Source of the DNA: Lagopus muta
Lineage: Eukaryota; Chordata; Aves; Galliformes; Phasianidae
DNA length: 64,000 nucleotides
Direction: 5' to 3'
Assembly (NCBI RefSeq): GCF_023343835.1
Contig: NC_064436.1
Span: 49,389,883-49,453,882 of the forward strand
Position numbers and translations under genes: made by a program. Shown one piece after another: positions 50,570 to 61,424 of this stretch; positions within the stretch are counted from its first letter, which is position 1, and the number at the start of each line of letters is the position of its first letter. Under the pieces are notes generated by a model, which saw nothing but the letters and a program-made list of their open reading frames with translations, had not been told where the DNA came from and did not search any database.

Positions 50570-50902
50570 TTGCACTCTTCAACTACCTGAACGGAGGATG
50601 TGGTGAGGTGGGGATCGGCCTCTTTTCCTGCATAACTAGTGATAGGACTGGAGGGAATGACCTCAAATGGTGCCAGGGGAAGTTCAAATGGGATGTTAGG
50701 ACAAATTTGTTCTCTGAAGAGTGGTGAGGTGCAGGAATGGGCTGCCCAGGGAGACGGCTGAGCCACCATCCCTGGAGATGTTCGAGAAACACTTAGATGT
50801 GGTACTGTGTGGTTAATGGGGAAATGGTGGTGGTAGGTAGACAATTGAACTGGATGACCTTGAAGGTCTTTTTTAACGTTGGAGATACTATGATTCTATG
50901 AA
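50570..50902 (+). mobile_element. CR1 LINE ending just before PDS5A exon 2
   Basis: Starts cttcaactacctgaacggag and continues through aatgggctgcccagggagac, ggatgaccttgaaggtcttt and the tail actatgattctatga. It lies in the same orientation as the gene. Only about 60 bases separate its 3' end from the exon 2 acceptor, so the branch-point region directly adjoins the element. Confidence 0.93.
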
Positions 50903-50964
50903 TAAAAGCTGAAAGCACTAAAAGCACTAAAATGGGTTTGTTTTTTTTTTACTGTATTTTCCAG

Positions 50965-51168
50965 ATGGTGGTAAAAACGTTCATGGATATGGACCAGGAC
51001 TCAGAAGATGAGAAACAGCAGTATCTCCCATTAGCCTTGCACCTTGCATCTGAATTCTTCCTCAGGAATCCCAATAAAGATGTACGCCTCCTTGTAGCAT
51101 GTTGCTTGGCTGATATCTTTCGTATCTATGCTCCTGAAGCTCCATATACTTCCCATGACAAACTTAAG
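50965..51168 (+). CDS. PDS5A: PDS5A coding exon 2 (residues 41-108)
   Basis: Acceptor TTTTCCAG at 50964, donor AAG|GTAAAT at 51168; 204 bases, phase 0 at both ends. It encodes [20 protein letters not shown], then [20 protein letters not shown] and [20 protein letters not shown], ending in HDKLK. These are early HEAT repeats of the cohesin-binding solenoid and among the best-conserved stretches in vertebrate PDS5 proteins. The open frame runs on into the intron for about 37 codons if unspliced. Confidence 0.98.
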
Positions 51169-51456
51169 GTAAATAAAGGCTTTTTCCCTGCCTTATTCTC
51201 CTGTTGTGAACAAAAATTGTTCAGCTTTTTTAATGCATTTGTACTGATACTCAATTTTATTAAAGAGATCTTGGTTTAGTCCTGTGAGTCAGTGGAGAGT
51301 TTTAAGGGCCTGAAATGCGTTGTTGATAGATTTCTGTCAGTGTCCAAAATATTTTATATCATGAGTCTGTAAAAGGGAGTAGATGTCAGTACTAACAGGT
51401 TGTATTTTTATTCTCTACAAAATCTAACTTGTAAATACCTGCTTGTGTTTTGACAG

Positions 51457-51543
51457 GACATATTCTTGTTTATTACAAGACAATTAAAAGGCTTGGAGGA
51501 CACAAAAAGCCCTCAGTTTAACAGATACTTTTACTTGTTAGAG
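51457..51543 (+). CDS. PDS5A: PDS5A coding exon 3 (residues 109-137)
   Basis: Acceptor TTTTGACAG, donor GAG|GTAACG; 87 bases, phase 0 at both ends. It encodes [20 protein letters not shown] followed by FNRYFYLLE, nearly invariant in vertebrate PDS5A and PDS5B. The intron before it is only 288 bases. The exon is too short to be found as a stand-alone open frame and was located by continuity of the protein. Confidence 0.98.
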
Positions 51544-52302
51544 GTAACGTAGTAATTGAAACTTTCAGTAGATGTGCTACTTGCTCTGTGATTCTAAGAA
51601 ATGTAATTGATCCTACCTTAGATGTGCCCAGTTTACAGGTGTTTATAGTGTAAATGATAGCAAACAAAGTAATGTTCAGTAGATTGCTTCTTTCAACAGT
51701 TAAAATTTCATAGGTATTTCATAAGTTCATGCTGCCTGTAGTTGAGGTTGTGTTAAAATGATTGGTATTTATTAATGTTTAGCCTTTATCTTACAATTTT
51801 AGGCATTGGGTTTTTTTGTTGCTTTTTTTTTGTATTGTGTACCCTTAAGGTTTTCTTACCTTTTAAAGAGAAAAAATGAAATGCTGTTTAAAATGCAAAT
51901 ATTCTTATATTGATGGTGGGACAAGAAATGTTGGGATCTTATCAGTGTGCATTTAGAAAGTGTTTTATTATTTAATATCTTGTTAATTTAAAAAAGCAGC
52001 ATTGTTTCGTACCATGAATCCAAAATAAGTCTAGATATAACCTTATTATGGTAACAGCTTGTGTCAATCTGCTTTTGTACCTAAGAAATCAGATTATTCT
52101 CTAATTTTTCTTGTGGATGTGTACTGCAAAGCCCCTTTGTGTTAAGAGCTGTATATATGCAAAGCAAATATCCAGTCTCTTTCTCCAAAGGGTTTTTTAT
52201 TGTATAATATTTTTATCTGAATAGAAGAAAAATTAACTAACATGATTATACTTAAGTGATTTGCAAAGTTTTAATATCCTGAATATCCTATTTTTGTTTT
52301 AG
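51544..52302 (+). other. PDS5A: PDS5A intron 3
   Basis: AT-rich sequence of 759 bases with T-rich runs near 51810-51830. No repeat family, RNA gene or extra exon recognised. Confidence 0.85.
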
Positions 52303-52400
52303 AATTTAGCTTGGGTTAAATCTTACAACATCTGCTTTGAGTTGGAAGATTGCAATGAAATTTTTATTCAGCTTTTTAGGACTCTTTTTTCAGTTATCAA
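52303..52400 (+). CDS. PDS5A: PDS5A coding exon 4 (residues 138-169 and part of 170)
   Basis: Acceptor TTTTGTTTTAG, donor TCAA|GTAAGT (near-ideal); 98 bases, leaving two bases of an Asn codon that exon 5 completes. It encodes [20 protein letters not shown], then [12 protein letters not shown]. The Cys-Asn at the ELEDCNE site fits PDS5A; the paralogue has Ser there as I recall it. Confidence 0.98.
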
Positions 52401-52899
52401 GTAAGTTGAATCACTTCAATTATATTAAACTGTCAAAATATCATCAGATTTGGGGATAGACTGAATCCTTACGTAGCCTACAAATGAATAGATCTGAACA
52501 GAACAAAGTCCCCCTTCCTCCAAATGAGGAGGTAGTAGGAAAGCAAATGAGTACAAATTACTGACAATATAGAGAGGTGTGTTTCTAAAAGCAGACATTT
52601 CTGACTTCTTAAAATTTCTATGTTGCAATGGTATACTTCATTCTGACTTATGTGCATTTTTATTTCTGTGGTTGGATGTTTGCTTCTCGTTTGTTTCCCT
52701 TAAAGCAAAGCTAGAGTATTCTAGATTTTTGAATTTTTCTACAGCAGAGGGAAGTCAAATTAGTTACGCTGATATTTTCAACATTTGAAAATGCAAGAGT
52801 TGAGCACTGTTCAGTATTAATCCACTGTCTTTTGAAGTGCTGCTAGTATTTCTCAGGGTCTGAAAAGTTTGACTTGATAATATGCTTTTATCTTCTTAG
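52401..52899 (+). other. PDS5A: PDS5A intron 4
   Basis: 499 bases with no feature recognised. A chance open frame on + lies at 52579-52788. Confidence 0.85.
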
Positions 52900-53026
52900 T
52901 AATAGCCACAACCAGAAGGTACAAATGCATATGCTGGATTTGATGAGTTCTATCATCATGGAAGGCGATGGAGTAACTCAGGAGCTGCTGGACTCCATTT
53001 TGATTAACCTCATTCCTGCACACAAG
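52900..53026 (+). CDS. PDS5A: PDS5A coding exon 5 (end of residue 170 to 212)
   Basis: Acceptor TTCTTAG at 52899, donor AAG|GTAAAA; 127 bases. The first T completes the split Asn codon. It encodes [20 protein letters not shown], then [20 protein letters not shown] and HK. This HEAT-repeat stretch ends in phase 0. Confidence 0.98.
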
Positions 53027-55983
53027 GTAAAAATATTTAAAAGTAAAATATTATAGCAGTATATCATTCTAACAATCGTAATTGCCTTTAGCTTGCTTAT
53101 ATTTCTGCACACTTTAGGTTATCCGTGACGATTGTATTTTTTCAAGCCTTGTAACAGTAGGCTGAAAATTGCCATTAGGATTTGTTTGGTGCTGTTTCTT
53201 AGCTGTGTCTGGATTACTCATTATTAAGAAATTCTGTACTTAAACAGGAACAAAGCATATTTAATACTCTGAGAACATTTTTACTTCCAAAAAAACATAT
53301 ATATATTTCTCCAGGCTTCTATGGAGACTTGCTTCTTGCATCTATTTGTCAGTCAGATTCCCTTCCATCTCCTTCTTATTTTTTTACTGTTTCTTTTCCA
53401 TCTTAAACTTTTGTCCCAATAAATCCTATTCTTACCTAAAGCACATTAGTTTTCTAGTTCAGCTAGTTGCTTTTAGTTGTCTGTACTCTTTTATGAATTC
53501 TGTAATCTTTTCAACTTTTGTAGAGGTCCACATCCCTGTAGCTGTAAGTGACCCTCCTCTTGTGTGACAAGCTGTACATGAAGCCATGAGATGCAGTGTC
53601 ATAGCATCAGCTCCTTTCTATTGACAGCAATGAGATGATGCATTGCTAGAATCCCTAATGGCAGGAGAGGCCTCTTAACTATAGAAAGGTTATTTTAAAA
53701 TACACAGATCTTTCTCAGTTGTTTGTAGTCAATTACAGGCAGTAGAGATCAGAAGTGTATTGAAGAGTAGGTGTCTGTGGCAAGTGCCTGGTGATGCCTT
53801 GCTCTTTAGATACAAAGACCTTGGTAGACTGAGTGCAACTAAACAATTTGTTGTAACTTCCTCATGTAAGCAAAGCAAAAATGAATATGATTCTTCAGCA
53901 TATGTATTATTTTAATAATGTAATTTTGACTATTGAGAGAAGGTGTAAAGACTGATGAGAGGAAGGCAAAACTCAAGTAAATACTGGGATGTGCAACTTA
54001 TTTAATATTTTTTAGTATCTTTTATATCACTGATTGCCAATCCTCATTGGCTCTTGGCCATCATGACTGGCAAAGTAATACGCTGTACTCAGAGTGCAGT
54101 TTCATGCTTTTCTCAGTAATTTTGTCTATCTTAACCTTTCTTTGTTACCCATAACAAAAGAACTTTAGCTGCTGCTTTACATGTTACTTAACAAATAAAT
54201 AAAACCAAGGTATTTTGTTTTTTTCTGCCAAGCAGAGTTTGACTGTAGTAATTGTTCTCCTTTCATGCAGAGATCTCCTAAAAATTCTGGGATTATGTTC
54301 ATTGTTTGTCCTTAGTTAATGTAAATCCAAAACATCACTGATTGCATGAAAAGCATAGTTTATTTTCTGGTACAGAAATTATAACAATGCTTTTATACCT
54401 ATGCAAGCAGTTGATAAGTTGTTCTCTGCTATACATTACGTAGATACCAGCATGGCTAGACGATTGCATTTAATAGAAGTTCATATTTGTAACAAAGTTG
54501 AAATATGTATTTTAGATGATGTATTCTATTCCTTTTTCAAACAAACTCTTCCACATCGTTTAAGAGGATAACACAATTAAAAAGAAGTATACCAATACTT
54601 AGACATGAAGTATCTCAGCATCTAAATGACACTTATTTGCACTTTCATTATCAATAAAGTGGTCCTAATATACGTTGTTCTTCTTTCTGAGTGTGCTAAC
54701 AAGGCTCTCCTCTATTAAATGCAGTTTTTTAACAACAGTGTGGTACATCACAGCTCAGAAGACACATGGCATCAGGCTGTAGTTGTTTTTATTAATTTTA
54801 AAACTGGTACTTTCAGTCTATTTAGTGATTTATTTATTTGCATATTTAGTTATTAATGCTGCTCTTGACAAAGCCATTCCTTAAAGAAGATAAAGTTCAT
54901 GTATTTTTTGCATCTTCTATGTCATGTCCTATCCAGACTTCGAGGATTTATGCTTTGCCTAAGAGATTGCTTATTTTATTTGAAGATCCCCAGTAAAATG
55001 TACTTTTATATACGGGCGGCAGTTTGTCAGTTCAGTACAAACATACCTACCAAGGTGATTTTTATGGTGGTCTGATACGAAGAGAAGTAATTTTGTTTTA
55101 GACCATGTAATAGCAAAAATTTGTGAAGATTTTATACATATCAATCTGATTGAAGAGGTATTTGTTTGAGCCTTTGGCCATTTGTTTCTCCTTAATATCA
55201 GTTGATGAGAGCTTTATTTTTGTCATCTTGACAGCTAAAAGAACATGAGAGAATCGTTCTCAGTGTAGACTTGCCAAATACAATCTTTCTAATAACTGGT
55301 CATCCTTGTGCTTTATCTGTATTTTATTTGCAGTGGTTCATAATTTTCAGGGCAGCCAGCTAATCCAGCCTTCTCTCTTCTTCTTTTTTTTTCCTTCATT
55401 TTCTCTCCAAGCTGCATTAATCCCTAGATGAGATGATATATTGCATATGTGTCATGCATATATGTGGATTTTGTGCAGATTTGGACAGTCACATTTTTTA
55501 GATGTGTGCTTACATTCCTTACCTTGCTTGAGATTAATAAAAACAATGTTTAGATTTGTAGAGTTGTTGTGTTTCAACCAACTGTTTATTTGAAAAGATT
55601 GCAGACACCTCAGTGTGACAGCTTAGGTGCATGATACTTACCAAAGTATGGAATTGGGATGAAGTTCCTTTGAAATTTTTAATGCTTGTATGTTAAAACA
55701 TTTCTTTAGTTACTAGTACAATACTAGACTGATAACAACCTAGATGACTTTGCAAGTTTAGATTTCTTTGTATATAAAAAAAAAAAAAAAAATCTTATTA
55801 TGTCTGCATTGGTGAAGTTAATATAACTGAACTTCGAGTGCTTTGAAAATAAATAGATGGGTGGCAAAACATGTTTTACTTAAAATCATGGTCTTTTAAG
55901 GCTGAGAGAGAAATGTGAAGTTAATTCAATTAGTTTGTCTTTCTTTAAAATTTTATATCCCCCCTCCCCTTTTTTTTTTCCAG
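53027..55983 (+). other. PDS5A: PDS5A intron 5
   Basis: About 3 kb of AT-rich sequence. A run of 17 A lies at 55776-55792. I recognise no CR1, exon or RNA gene, and the open frames are short. Confidence 0.8.
55776..55792. repeat. poly(A) tract
   Basis: Seventeen consecutive A residues in intron 5. Confidence 0.9.
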
Positions 55984-56064
55984 AACCTTAATAAGCAAGC
56001 GTTTGATCTTGCAAAAGTCCTGCTGAAAAGGACTGTCCAGACCATTGAACCGTGCATTGCCAAT
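55984..56064 (+). CDS. PDS5A: PDS5A coding exon 6 (residues 213-239)
   Basis: The acceptor follows a strong pyrimidine tract (CCCCTCCCCTTTTTTTTTTCCAG); donor AAT|GTATGT. 81 bases, phase 0. It encodes [20 protein letters not shown], then IEPCIAN, a HEAT repeat. If unspliced, the frame runs into the intron for only a few codons. Confidence 0.97.
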
Positions 56065-57027
56065 GTATGTAAATTAGTTCATGATTACTGCAACTAACGA
56101 TTTGTGCTTGTTGATGTTTTGATTTGTTGGAGGTTTGTGTATTTTAAAATGATGTTTATAAAAGTCACATTTGGAAATGTAACTAGAGGAATGCTATTTT
56201 TTAGATAGGAATCATTAGCTTGCTTGGTTTTTTTTTCTTCCTTTTTTTTTTTTTTTTAATAGGAAGATATCCCATATAAATGAAGAGGAAGTAGATTTTT
56301 TTTCCATCTCATTCGTATAAATCTAGACTGTGACAACATATGACCTGTCTTGCAGTATTATTTAGCACTAAAGAATCCTGTTGCAACAAAAGGAATTGTT
56401 AATGCTTTTTATATCTAGCAACCAGGCATCCTCATTTCATGCCTAGATGTAGGAGGAAGCACTCCAGACTAACAGCTCATTCATAGATTTTGTCTGTCCT
56501 AAACTTGTTTTAGTCAGAAAGACTAAAAGACTCAAGTTCTTTACAGGGCCCCTTTCTACTGTTTTTCCTTTTGATGAATATCAGTAATATGTTCTATGGT
56601 ATTCTTAAAAGTCAGAATAGGTTAAAAAGGGAATTAAGTAAATTCATGAAAGGTTAAGTATGTAAAAACTGAAGACATCTTGCGAACAAGTACCACTTTC
56701 CAGTCCCCCTGTTTTTTTACACTTGTGTAATTACTCATAACTGGGAACAGGGTAGTGGCCAGAGCGACTGTTGAGGTAATATTCTTTAACTCGTTCTTGC
56801 TTAAGTGTGTAATAGCTTTGTAGCATTTGCATTCCTCAAATAGTACTAGTATCAATCCATACTACCTAATAGGAAACGTATCAAGCACATTAAAACATAG
56901 CAAATCCATGAGAAATCTTTCATATTTTGGCTACCTTTTTTTGTTTGGTTGGTTTTCGTTTTGTTTGTCTGTTTTTTGGTACTGTCAAATACCAGAAGAC
57001 CTATCGTAGTCATCTGGCATTCTTTAA

Positions 57028-57066
57028 AATGGCCCCTTCTAACTCAACTTTTTGTATGATTCTGTG
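57028..57066 (+). mobile_element. CR1 LINE terminal fragment
   Basis: Only the last bases of a CR1 3' end remain: ggccccttctaactcaac followed by a tail with gattctgtga. It lies about 140 bases upstream of a longer CR1 copy. Confidence 0.65.
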
Positions 57067-57207
57067 AAGGAGAAATCTTCAATGTAATAATAAAAAAAAA
57101 GTAATTGGATATCTTCCAATAGAATTAAAACATAAATGAGATTAACATTAAAATATGTTTTTAAATACTGCTTATGCCAATGAAGGAAAAGGGAAGCAGG
57201 AAAGAAG

Positions 57208-57516
57208 GGGACAGCAGACTCTTTAGCAGGGACTGTGGTGCTATAAGACAAGGGGAAATGGTTTCAAACTTAAATACGATAGATTTAGGTTCGATAAAGG
57301 AGAAAGTCTTACAGTGAGTGTGGGGAGGTGCTAGCACACGTTGCCCACAGAGGTGGTGGAAGCCCCATCCCTGCAGGCATTCAGGGGGCTCATAGACGGG
57401 GCTCTGAGCAACCTGATTGAGCTGCAGGTGTCCCTGTTCATTGCAGGGGATTGGACTGGGTGGCCTTTAAAGGTCCCTTCCAAATCTAAAGTATTCTATG
57501 ATTCCATGATTCTGTG
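57208..57516 (+). mobile_element. CR1 LINE ending just before PDS5A exon 7
   Basis: Shows acaaggggaaatggtttcaa, then cacagaggtggtggaagccc and gggtggcctttaaaggtccc, ending attctatgattccatgattc and tgtga. It is a well-preserved, 5'-truncated copy in gene orientation. Its tail ends about 32 bases before the exon 7 boundary. Confidence 0.93.
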
Positions 57517-57548
57517 AAATGTGCTAAATAATAATGCTTTCATTCTAG

Positions 57549-57689
57549 TTTTTTAACCAGGTTCTGGTACTGGGAAAGTCTTCAGTAAGTGACTTATCAG
57601 AACATGTATTTGACTTGATACAAGAGCTTTTTGCCATAGATCCTCACTTATTGCTGTCTGTCATGCCCCAGCTTGAATTCAAACTGAAG
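57549..57689 (+). CDS. PDS5A: PDS5A coding exon 7 (residues 240-286)
   Basis: Acceptor TTTCATTCTAG at 57548, donor AAG|GTAGGT; 141 bases, phase 0 at both ends. It encodes [20 protein letters not shown], then [20 protein letters not shown] and QLEFKLK. The acceptor has only a short pyrimidine tract, with a CR1 tail directly upstream. Confidence 0.98.
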
Positions 57690-58772
57690 GTAGGTTGCAA
57701 TGTAGCTTGGGACAAATAATAAAATTTAAATGGATATTGAAGTGTGAGGTGCTGTAGATGAATAAGCGTTCATTAGCGTGAAAAAAATTCTAGTTGTCAT
57801 TTTTGTTTAATATTACATTTGTTGTTAAAATAAAGGCACCAAAGCATTAAATACAACTGTGTGCTTTCTATGCTTGCAAATGCATACTATGTGTGCACAC
57901 AATGTGTAACAGCATTGCAGTCACAAATCCGTATGATCTAGTCTGAAAGCTGTATGTACTTAATCTTTGGATTTCACTTGAAGTTTGTGAAATAATTGGG
58001 ATGTGACTGGCTTAACTCATGAAATGCAAGGCTGCCAGCTTCTGTATTGATTTGCAGTATTTCGTTTTGTGAAATAATGTTTTAATAATAGAGGAATTGT
58101 TTCCAAATATTTTGTCATGTTCTTAATAGTCAGCGTAATTCAGTTGACTGATGATGAATCTTTGGAGATAGCTGATTTATCCTTTTGTTTTTATTTTAAA
58201 TTAGAAAGGTGTGTCTGGTAAGAATTGTGAAGAATTATATGTGTGCATTTGCACACATAGGGTATAGGGACAATAAAACATAAGGAATGGGTAACCAATG
58301 AAATTACATCATTTTATTTTAATATCTTTTATTTGTGCACATTTATTTTGAAAATCTTAGTTGCTATTTATTTTTCACGTGCATAGAAGTCTAAAGTATG
58401 TTTTAAAACAAAAATGAGACTATTTGCTGTTGAAAAGTTAGAAATACATTTTATTCAAACTGCGTTATAGATTTCCTTGTTTGTTTATTTATTTATTTTA
58501 TCCCTGAAAGGCATTTTCCAAGCATAGTCTTCTAATCAGTGACTAACATTTTAAACTTTGGGCTTTTATACAGGTTGTGTGTGTCTATGTGTGTGTTTAA
58601 TTGTATTTATTTAATAATCTAATTTAATTAGAAAGATTGGAGTTCATAAAAAATTATTTCAAATTACCTTACAATCTAAATTATAAAAACAGAAGGAAAT
58701 GGAAGCCATGAGCTGTTCTCAAGATATCACAGGTAATGAATTGCAGTTTCTTTTTCATTTTTTGATTTTCAG
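57690..58772 (+). other. PDS5A: PDS5A intron 7
   Basis: 1,083 bases of AT-rich sequence with a short GTGTGT stretch near 58576-58597. No repeat family or RNA gene recognised. Confidence 0.85.
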
Positions 58773-58888
58773 AGCAATGATGGAGAAGAACGTTTGGCTG
58801 TTGTTCGACTTTTGGCTAAACTCTTTGGCTCTAAAGATTCTGATCTGGCCACACAAAATCGTCCTCTGTGGCAGTGCTTTCTTGGGCG
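58773..58888 (+). CDS. PDS5A: PDS5A coding exon 8 (residues 287-324 and part of 325)
   Basis: Acceptor TTTGATTTTCAG, donor GGGCG|GTAGGA; 116 bases, leaving two bases of an Arg codon. It encodes [20 protein letters not shown], then [18 protein letters not shown]. Valine and arginine in LAVVRLLAK fit PDS5A. A different frame is also open across this exon, which can mislead ORF-based annotation. Confidence 0.98.
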
Positions 58889-59763
58889 GTAGGAGAAGTA
58901 GTGGTAGAACTCTGAATTTTCATTCTTGTTTTGCAGAATTTTCCTGATAGTGTTGCGATTTTGTGTTGTCAGGGAACGTAGCTGTTTTCTTGTATTTGAA
59001 CAAATTCTTTCCTTAAGTCTTTGAATCAGGGAGTTGTGTAGGGCTGCATTTTAGAATAAAAAGCCTGAATGATTACTGCCGTATTCCTATGAGGATATGG
59101 ATTAGAGAAATAGCTACATTAGATACATGGCATAAATTACACAGAATGAAATTCCAGACAATACTGCTGTGTTTACTGTTCAGCTGTATCTGCAACTGTA
59201 CGTTTTATTTGACTTTTATGTTCTAAATGAGGTCATTTACTTTAAAGTAAATATAGAAATTCAGCATTACAAAAGCAAATGTTTTTAAATAATACATGTT
59301 ATATGGACGTATACATAGGTTCTTTATAATTTCATATATTTATATGATATGTATGTATATATATAAAATATTTACTGTATAGTGGTGATTGATAGTGAAC
59401 GTGTGATGGGGAGAACTTTGTCACTGAATGAAAACAAACGTGCCAACATTTCATCTGCAATATAGTGTATTTATGCTTTAATTTTAGTTCTAACTTTATT
59501 TCAGAAATAGCAACAAACTTATCTGAGGTGCGTTATGAAAACTAAATGATCATTATGGTTTTTTTCAACCCAGGCCATTCTATGATTTTATGCTTTCATG
59601 ATTATGAAAATAAATTCAGAATGTTTGTAATGTATTATTTTGTCATCTAAAAGCATTCTAATAATTAATGGGACATACTACCAACACGTGTTACTACATA
59701 AAGAATAATCTTGATTTGCAAGGTTAATTAAAAATTAACATTCATAGTCTTCTATCTCTCTAG
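58889..59763 (+). other. PDS5A: PDS5A intron 8
   Basis: 875 bases with an AT-rich TATA/TGTA low-complexity stretch at 59330-59372 and a CR1 tail at 59545-59602. Nothing else recognised. Confidence 0.85.
59545..59602 (+). mobile_element. CR1 LINE terminal fragment
   Basis: aaatgatcattatggttttt, then tcaacccaggccattctatg and decayed copies of the 8-base CR1 tail unit (attttatg, ctttcatg). Only the extreme 3' end of the element remains. Confidence 0.8.
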
Positions 59764-59858
59764 GTTCAATGATATCCATGTCCCTGTGAGATTAGAGAGT
59801 GTGAAATTCGCCAGTCATTGTTTAATGAACCATCCAGACTTAGCAAAAGACCTCACTG
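59764..59858 (+). CDS. PDS5A: PDS5A coding exon 9 (end of residue 325 to start of 357)
   Basis: Acceptor ATCTCTCTAG at 59763; the first G completes the Arg codon. The donor is CACTG|GTGAGA, leaving one base of a Glu codon. 95 bases. It encodes [20 protein letters not shown], then [11 protein letters not shown], a HEAT repeat conserved throughout the family. Confidence 0.98.
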
Positions 59859-60340
59859 GTGAGATGCTACTACTGGTATTTAGAATGATTTAAGAAATGA
59901 GCAGGATAGAATGTAATTACTTCTGTACATAACAGTAAAGTTCTAAAATGTATCAAGTCCAATGCTTGATGCTGAATGGGGGAGCTTACTAATGTATAAT
60001 TGCTTTCCGGTGAAGACAGCCGTATGGGGAAAAAGCATGCGTGTGCGAGGAATGCCTGACATTGTGTGGCCTTTGTTACAATGAATCTTCAAGAAGCTAC
60101 CCATTGCAGTTTTAAAGTATTTTCAGATTCTGTAGCAAGTTTTGCCACATGAATGCAAATATTTTGCGACATGCAGAATTATTTTCAAAAATAGTTGGTG
60201 TTCCTCTATGCTCTCCTCCATTGAATTTAGAAAAAGTTTGTTCCTTCAGTTCTTCATCATTCTAACAATGAGCAGAATTTCAGATATAACCAAAAATACT
60301 GTTCTTTTTTGATACAATGAAATTTTAACAATAGCCAATT

Positions 60341-60404
60341 ATTTATAAATTATTTATTTTCTTATCTCTCTGATTTATAAATTATTTATTTTCTTCTCTC
60401 TCTG
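60341..60404. repeat. 32-bp tandem duplication
   Basis: Two head-to-tail units (60341-60372 and 60373-60404), each starting atttataaattatttatttt, differ at one base in the CT-rich end. Confidence 0.93.
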
Positions 60405-60475
60405 GAAATAAATATTTGTTTTATCTTTTTCTTTTTTTTTTTCTTCCCCTTACTCAGTTTCAGTATATTCTAAGG

Positions 60476-60478
<3 letters not shown>

Positions 60479-60519
<41 letters not shown>
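60479..60519. repeat. poly(T) run of 41
   Basis: Forty-one T in a row, as given in the sequence. The exact length is likely to vary between individuals or to be affected by sequencing error. It could be the poly(A) of a - strand retroposed sequence, but nothing recognisable lies on its left side. Confidence 0.85.
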
Positions 60520-60525
<6 letters not shown>

Positions 60526-60647
60526 GCCTGTTGAAAATAAGATTATTGTTGTCATATGACTGAATATGTGAATTCAATTTGTAATTACTAGTAGGTTGCA
60601 GTATATGTGCAAAAAGCCAAACTTCTCATTGTTTCTCATTGTAACAG

Positions 60648-60793
60648 AATATTTGAAGGTTCGGTCACATGACCCAGAGGAAGCTATTCGACATGATGTT
60701 ATTGTTACAATTATTACTGCAGGCAAGAGAGATCTTTCCTTAGTCAATGACCAGCTGCTTGGCTTCGTAAGGGAAAGAACACTAGACAAACGA
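60648..60793 (+). CDS. PDS5A: PDS5A coding exon 10 (end of residue 357 to 405)
   Basis: Acceptor CATTGTAACAG, donor CGA|GTAAGT; 146 bases, beginning with the last two bases of a split Glu codon and ending in phase 0. It encodes [20 protein letters not shown], then [20 protein letters not shown] and [20 protein letters not shown] is a hallmark of vertebrate PDS5 proteins. ITAGKRDL fits PDS5A (PDS5B has VTAAKKDI as I recall it). Confidence 0.98.
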
Positions 60794-61424
60794 GTAAGTG
60801 CTAATACTTTATTTTCAAGAATGTCTCTGCCTTTAACGTCATTGATAAAAGTAAAAACAAACAAACAAACCCCGCAGAAATAGAGAATCTTAAAGGTAGC
60901 CATTAAATAGAATACTCTGGGGAAAATAATTTTCATCTTAACAAAGATAGGCATATTATGGAAACACCAATCGCATGCTGTCAAGCAAGTACAGTCATTG
61001 GTTAATGAGGAATACTATAAGAGCATAGGAGTAACAACATAGATTTAGGCCAAAGGTCTCTACAGCCTAGTAAAATTCTCACAGCGATCAGTTCTGGCTT
61101 ACATCAGTTTGTCTTTTAAGGATTTCTTCAGTCTACTTGATCACGTTCATCCTAGCTTTCAATGGAACTTTCTCTCTTGAATTTAGTAAGGTCTTCCTTT
61201 CACTTGTTTGTACTTGTTGGGTGTCCCTGGCACCTCTTCATGTTTAATGTGTGTGTGGGGGAAGAAGTAGTTCTTGAAATGTAGTTCTTGCATTATATGA
61301 AATAATAATAAGAAAAAGAAAAAAATATGTCCCACTTACAGTTAACAAATATGTATACCTTATATTCTCCACTCCTCTGCTTTCCAAGATAAAGACTCAC
61401 CTGACTGACTTCCACACAGGTCAT

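Larger units (their letters stand above)
21826..50964 (+). other. PDS5A: PDS5A intron 1 (about 29 kb)
   Basis: Bounded by GTAGGC at the 5' end and a T-rich tract with TTTTCCAG at the 3' end. It holds six CR1 pieces, a 30-bp tandem duplication, TTG/TTTG and poly(A) simple repeats, and otherwise AT-rich sequence in which I recognise no exon or RNA gene. Short open frames on both strands look like chance. Long first introns often contain enhancers, but none can be assigned from sequence. Confidence 0.9.
56065..57548 (+). other. PDS5A: PDS5A intron 6
   Basis: 1,484 bases holding a CR1 tail fragment (57028-57066) and a longer CR1 copy that ends about 30 bases before the exon 7 acceptor. The rest is AT-rich with a poly(T) run near 56247-56261. 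Confidence 0.88.
59859..60647 (+). other. PDS5A: PDS5A intron 9
   Basis: 789 bases. It contains a 32-bp imperfect tandem duplication (60341-60404), T-rich sequence, and a run of 41 T (60479-60519) about 130 bases before the exon 10 acceptor. Next to the acceptor, ttctcattgt is repeated twice (60623-60642). Confidence 0.88.

Noticed and set aside
58699..58947. 82-codon + frame overlapping exon 8
   Set aside because: Shifted reading frame of exon 8; the conserved PDS5A sequence is in another frame.
60574..60984. 136-codon frame on the - strand across exon 10
   Set aside because: Antisense shadow of PDS5A exon 10.
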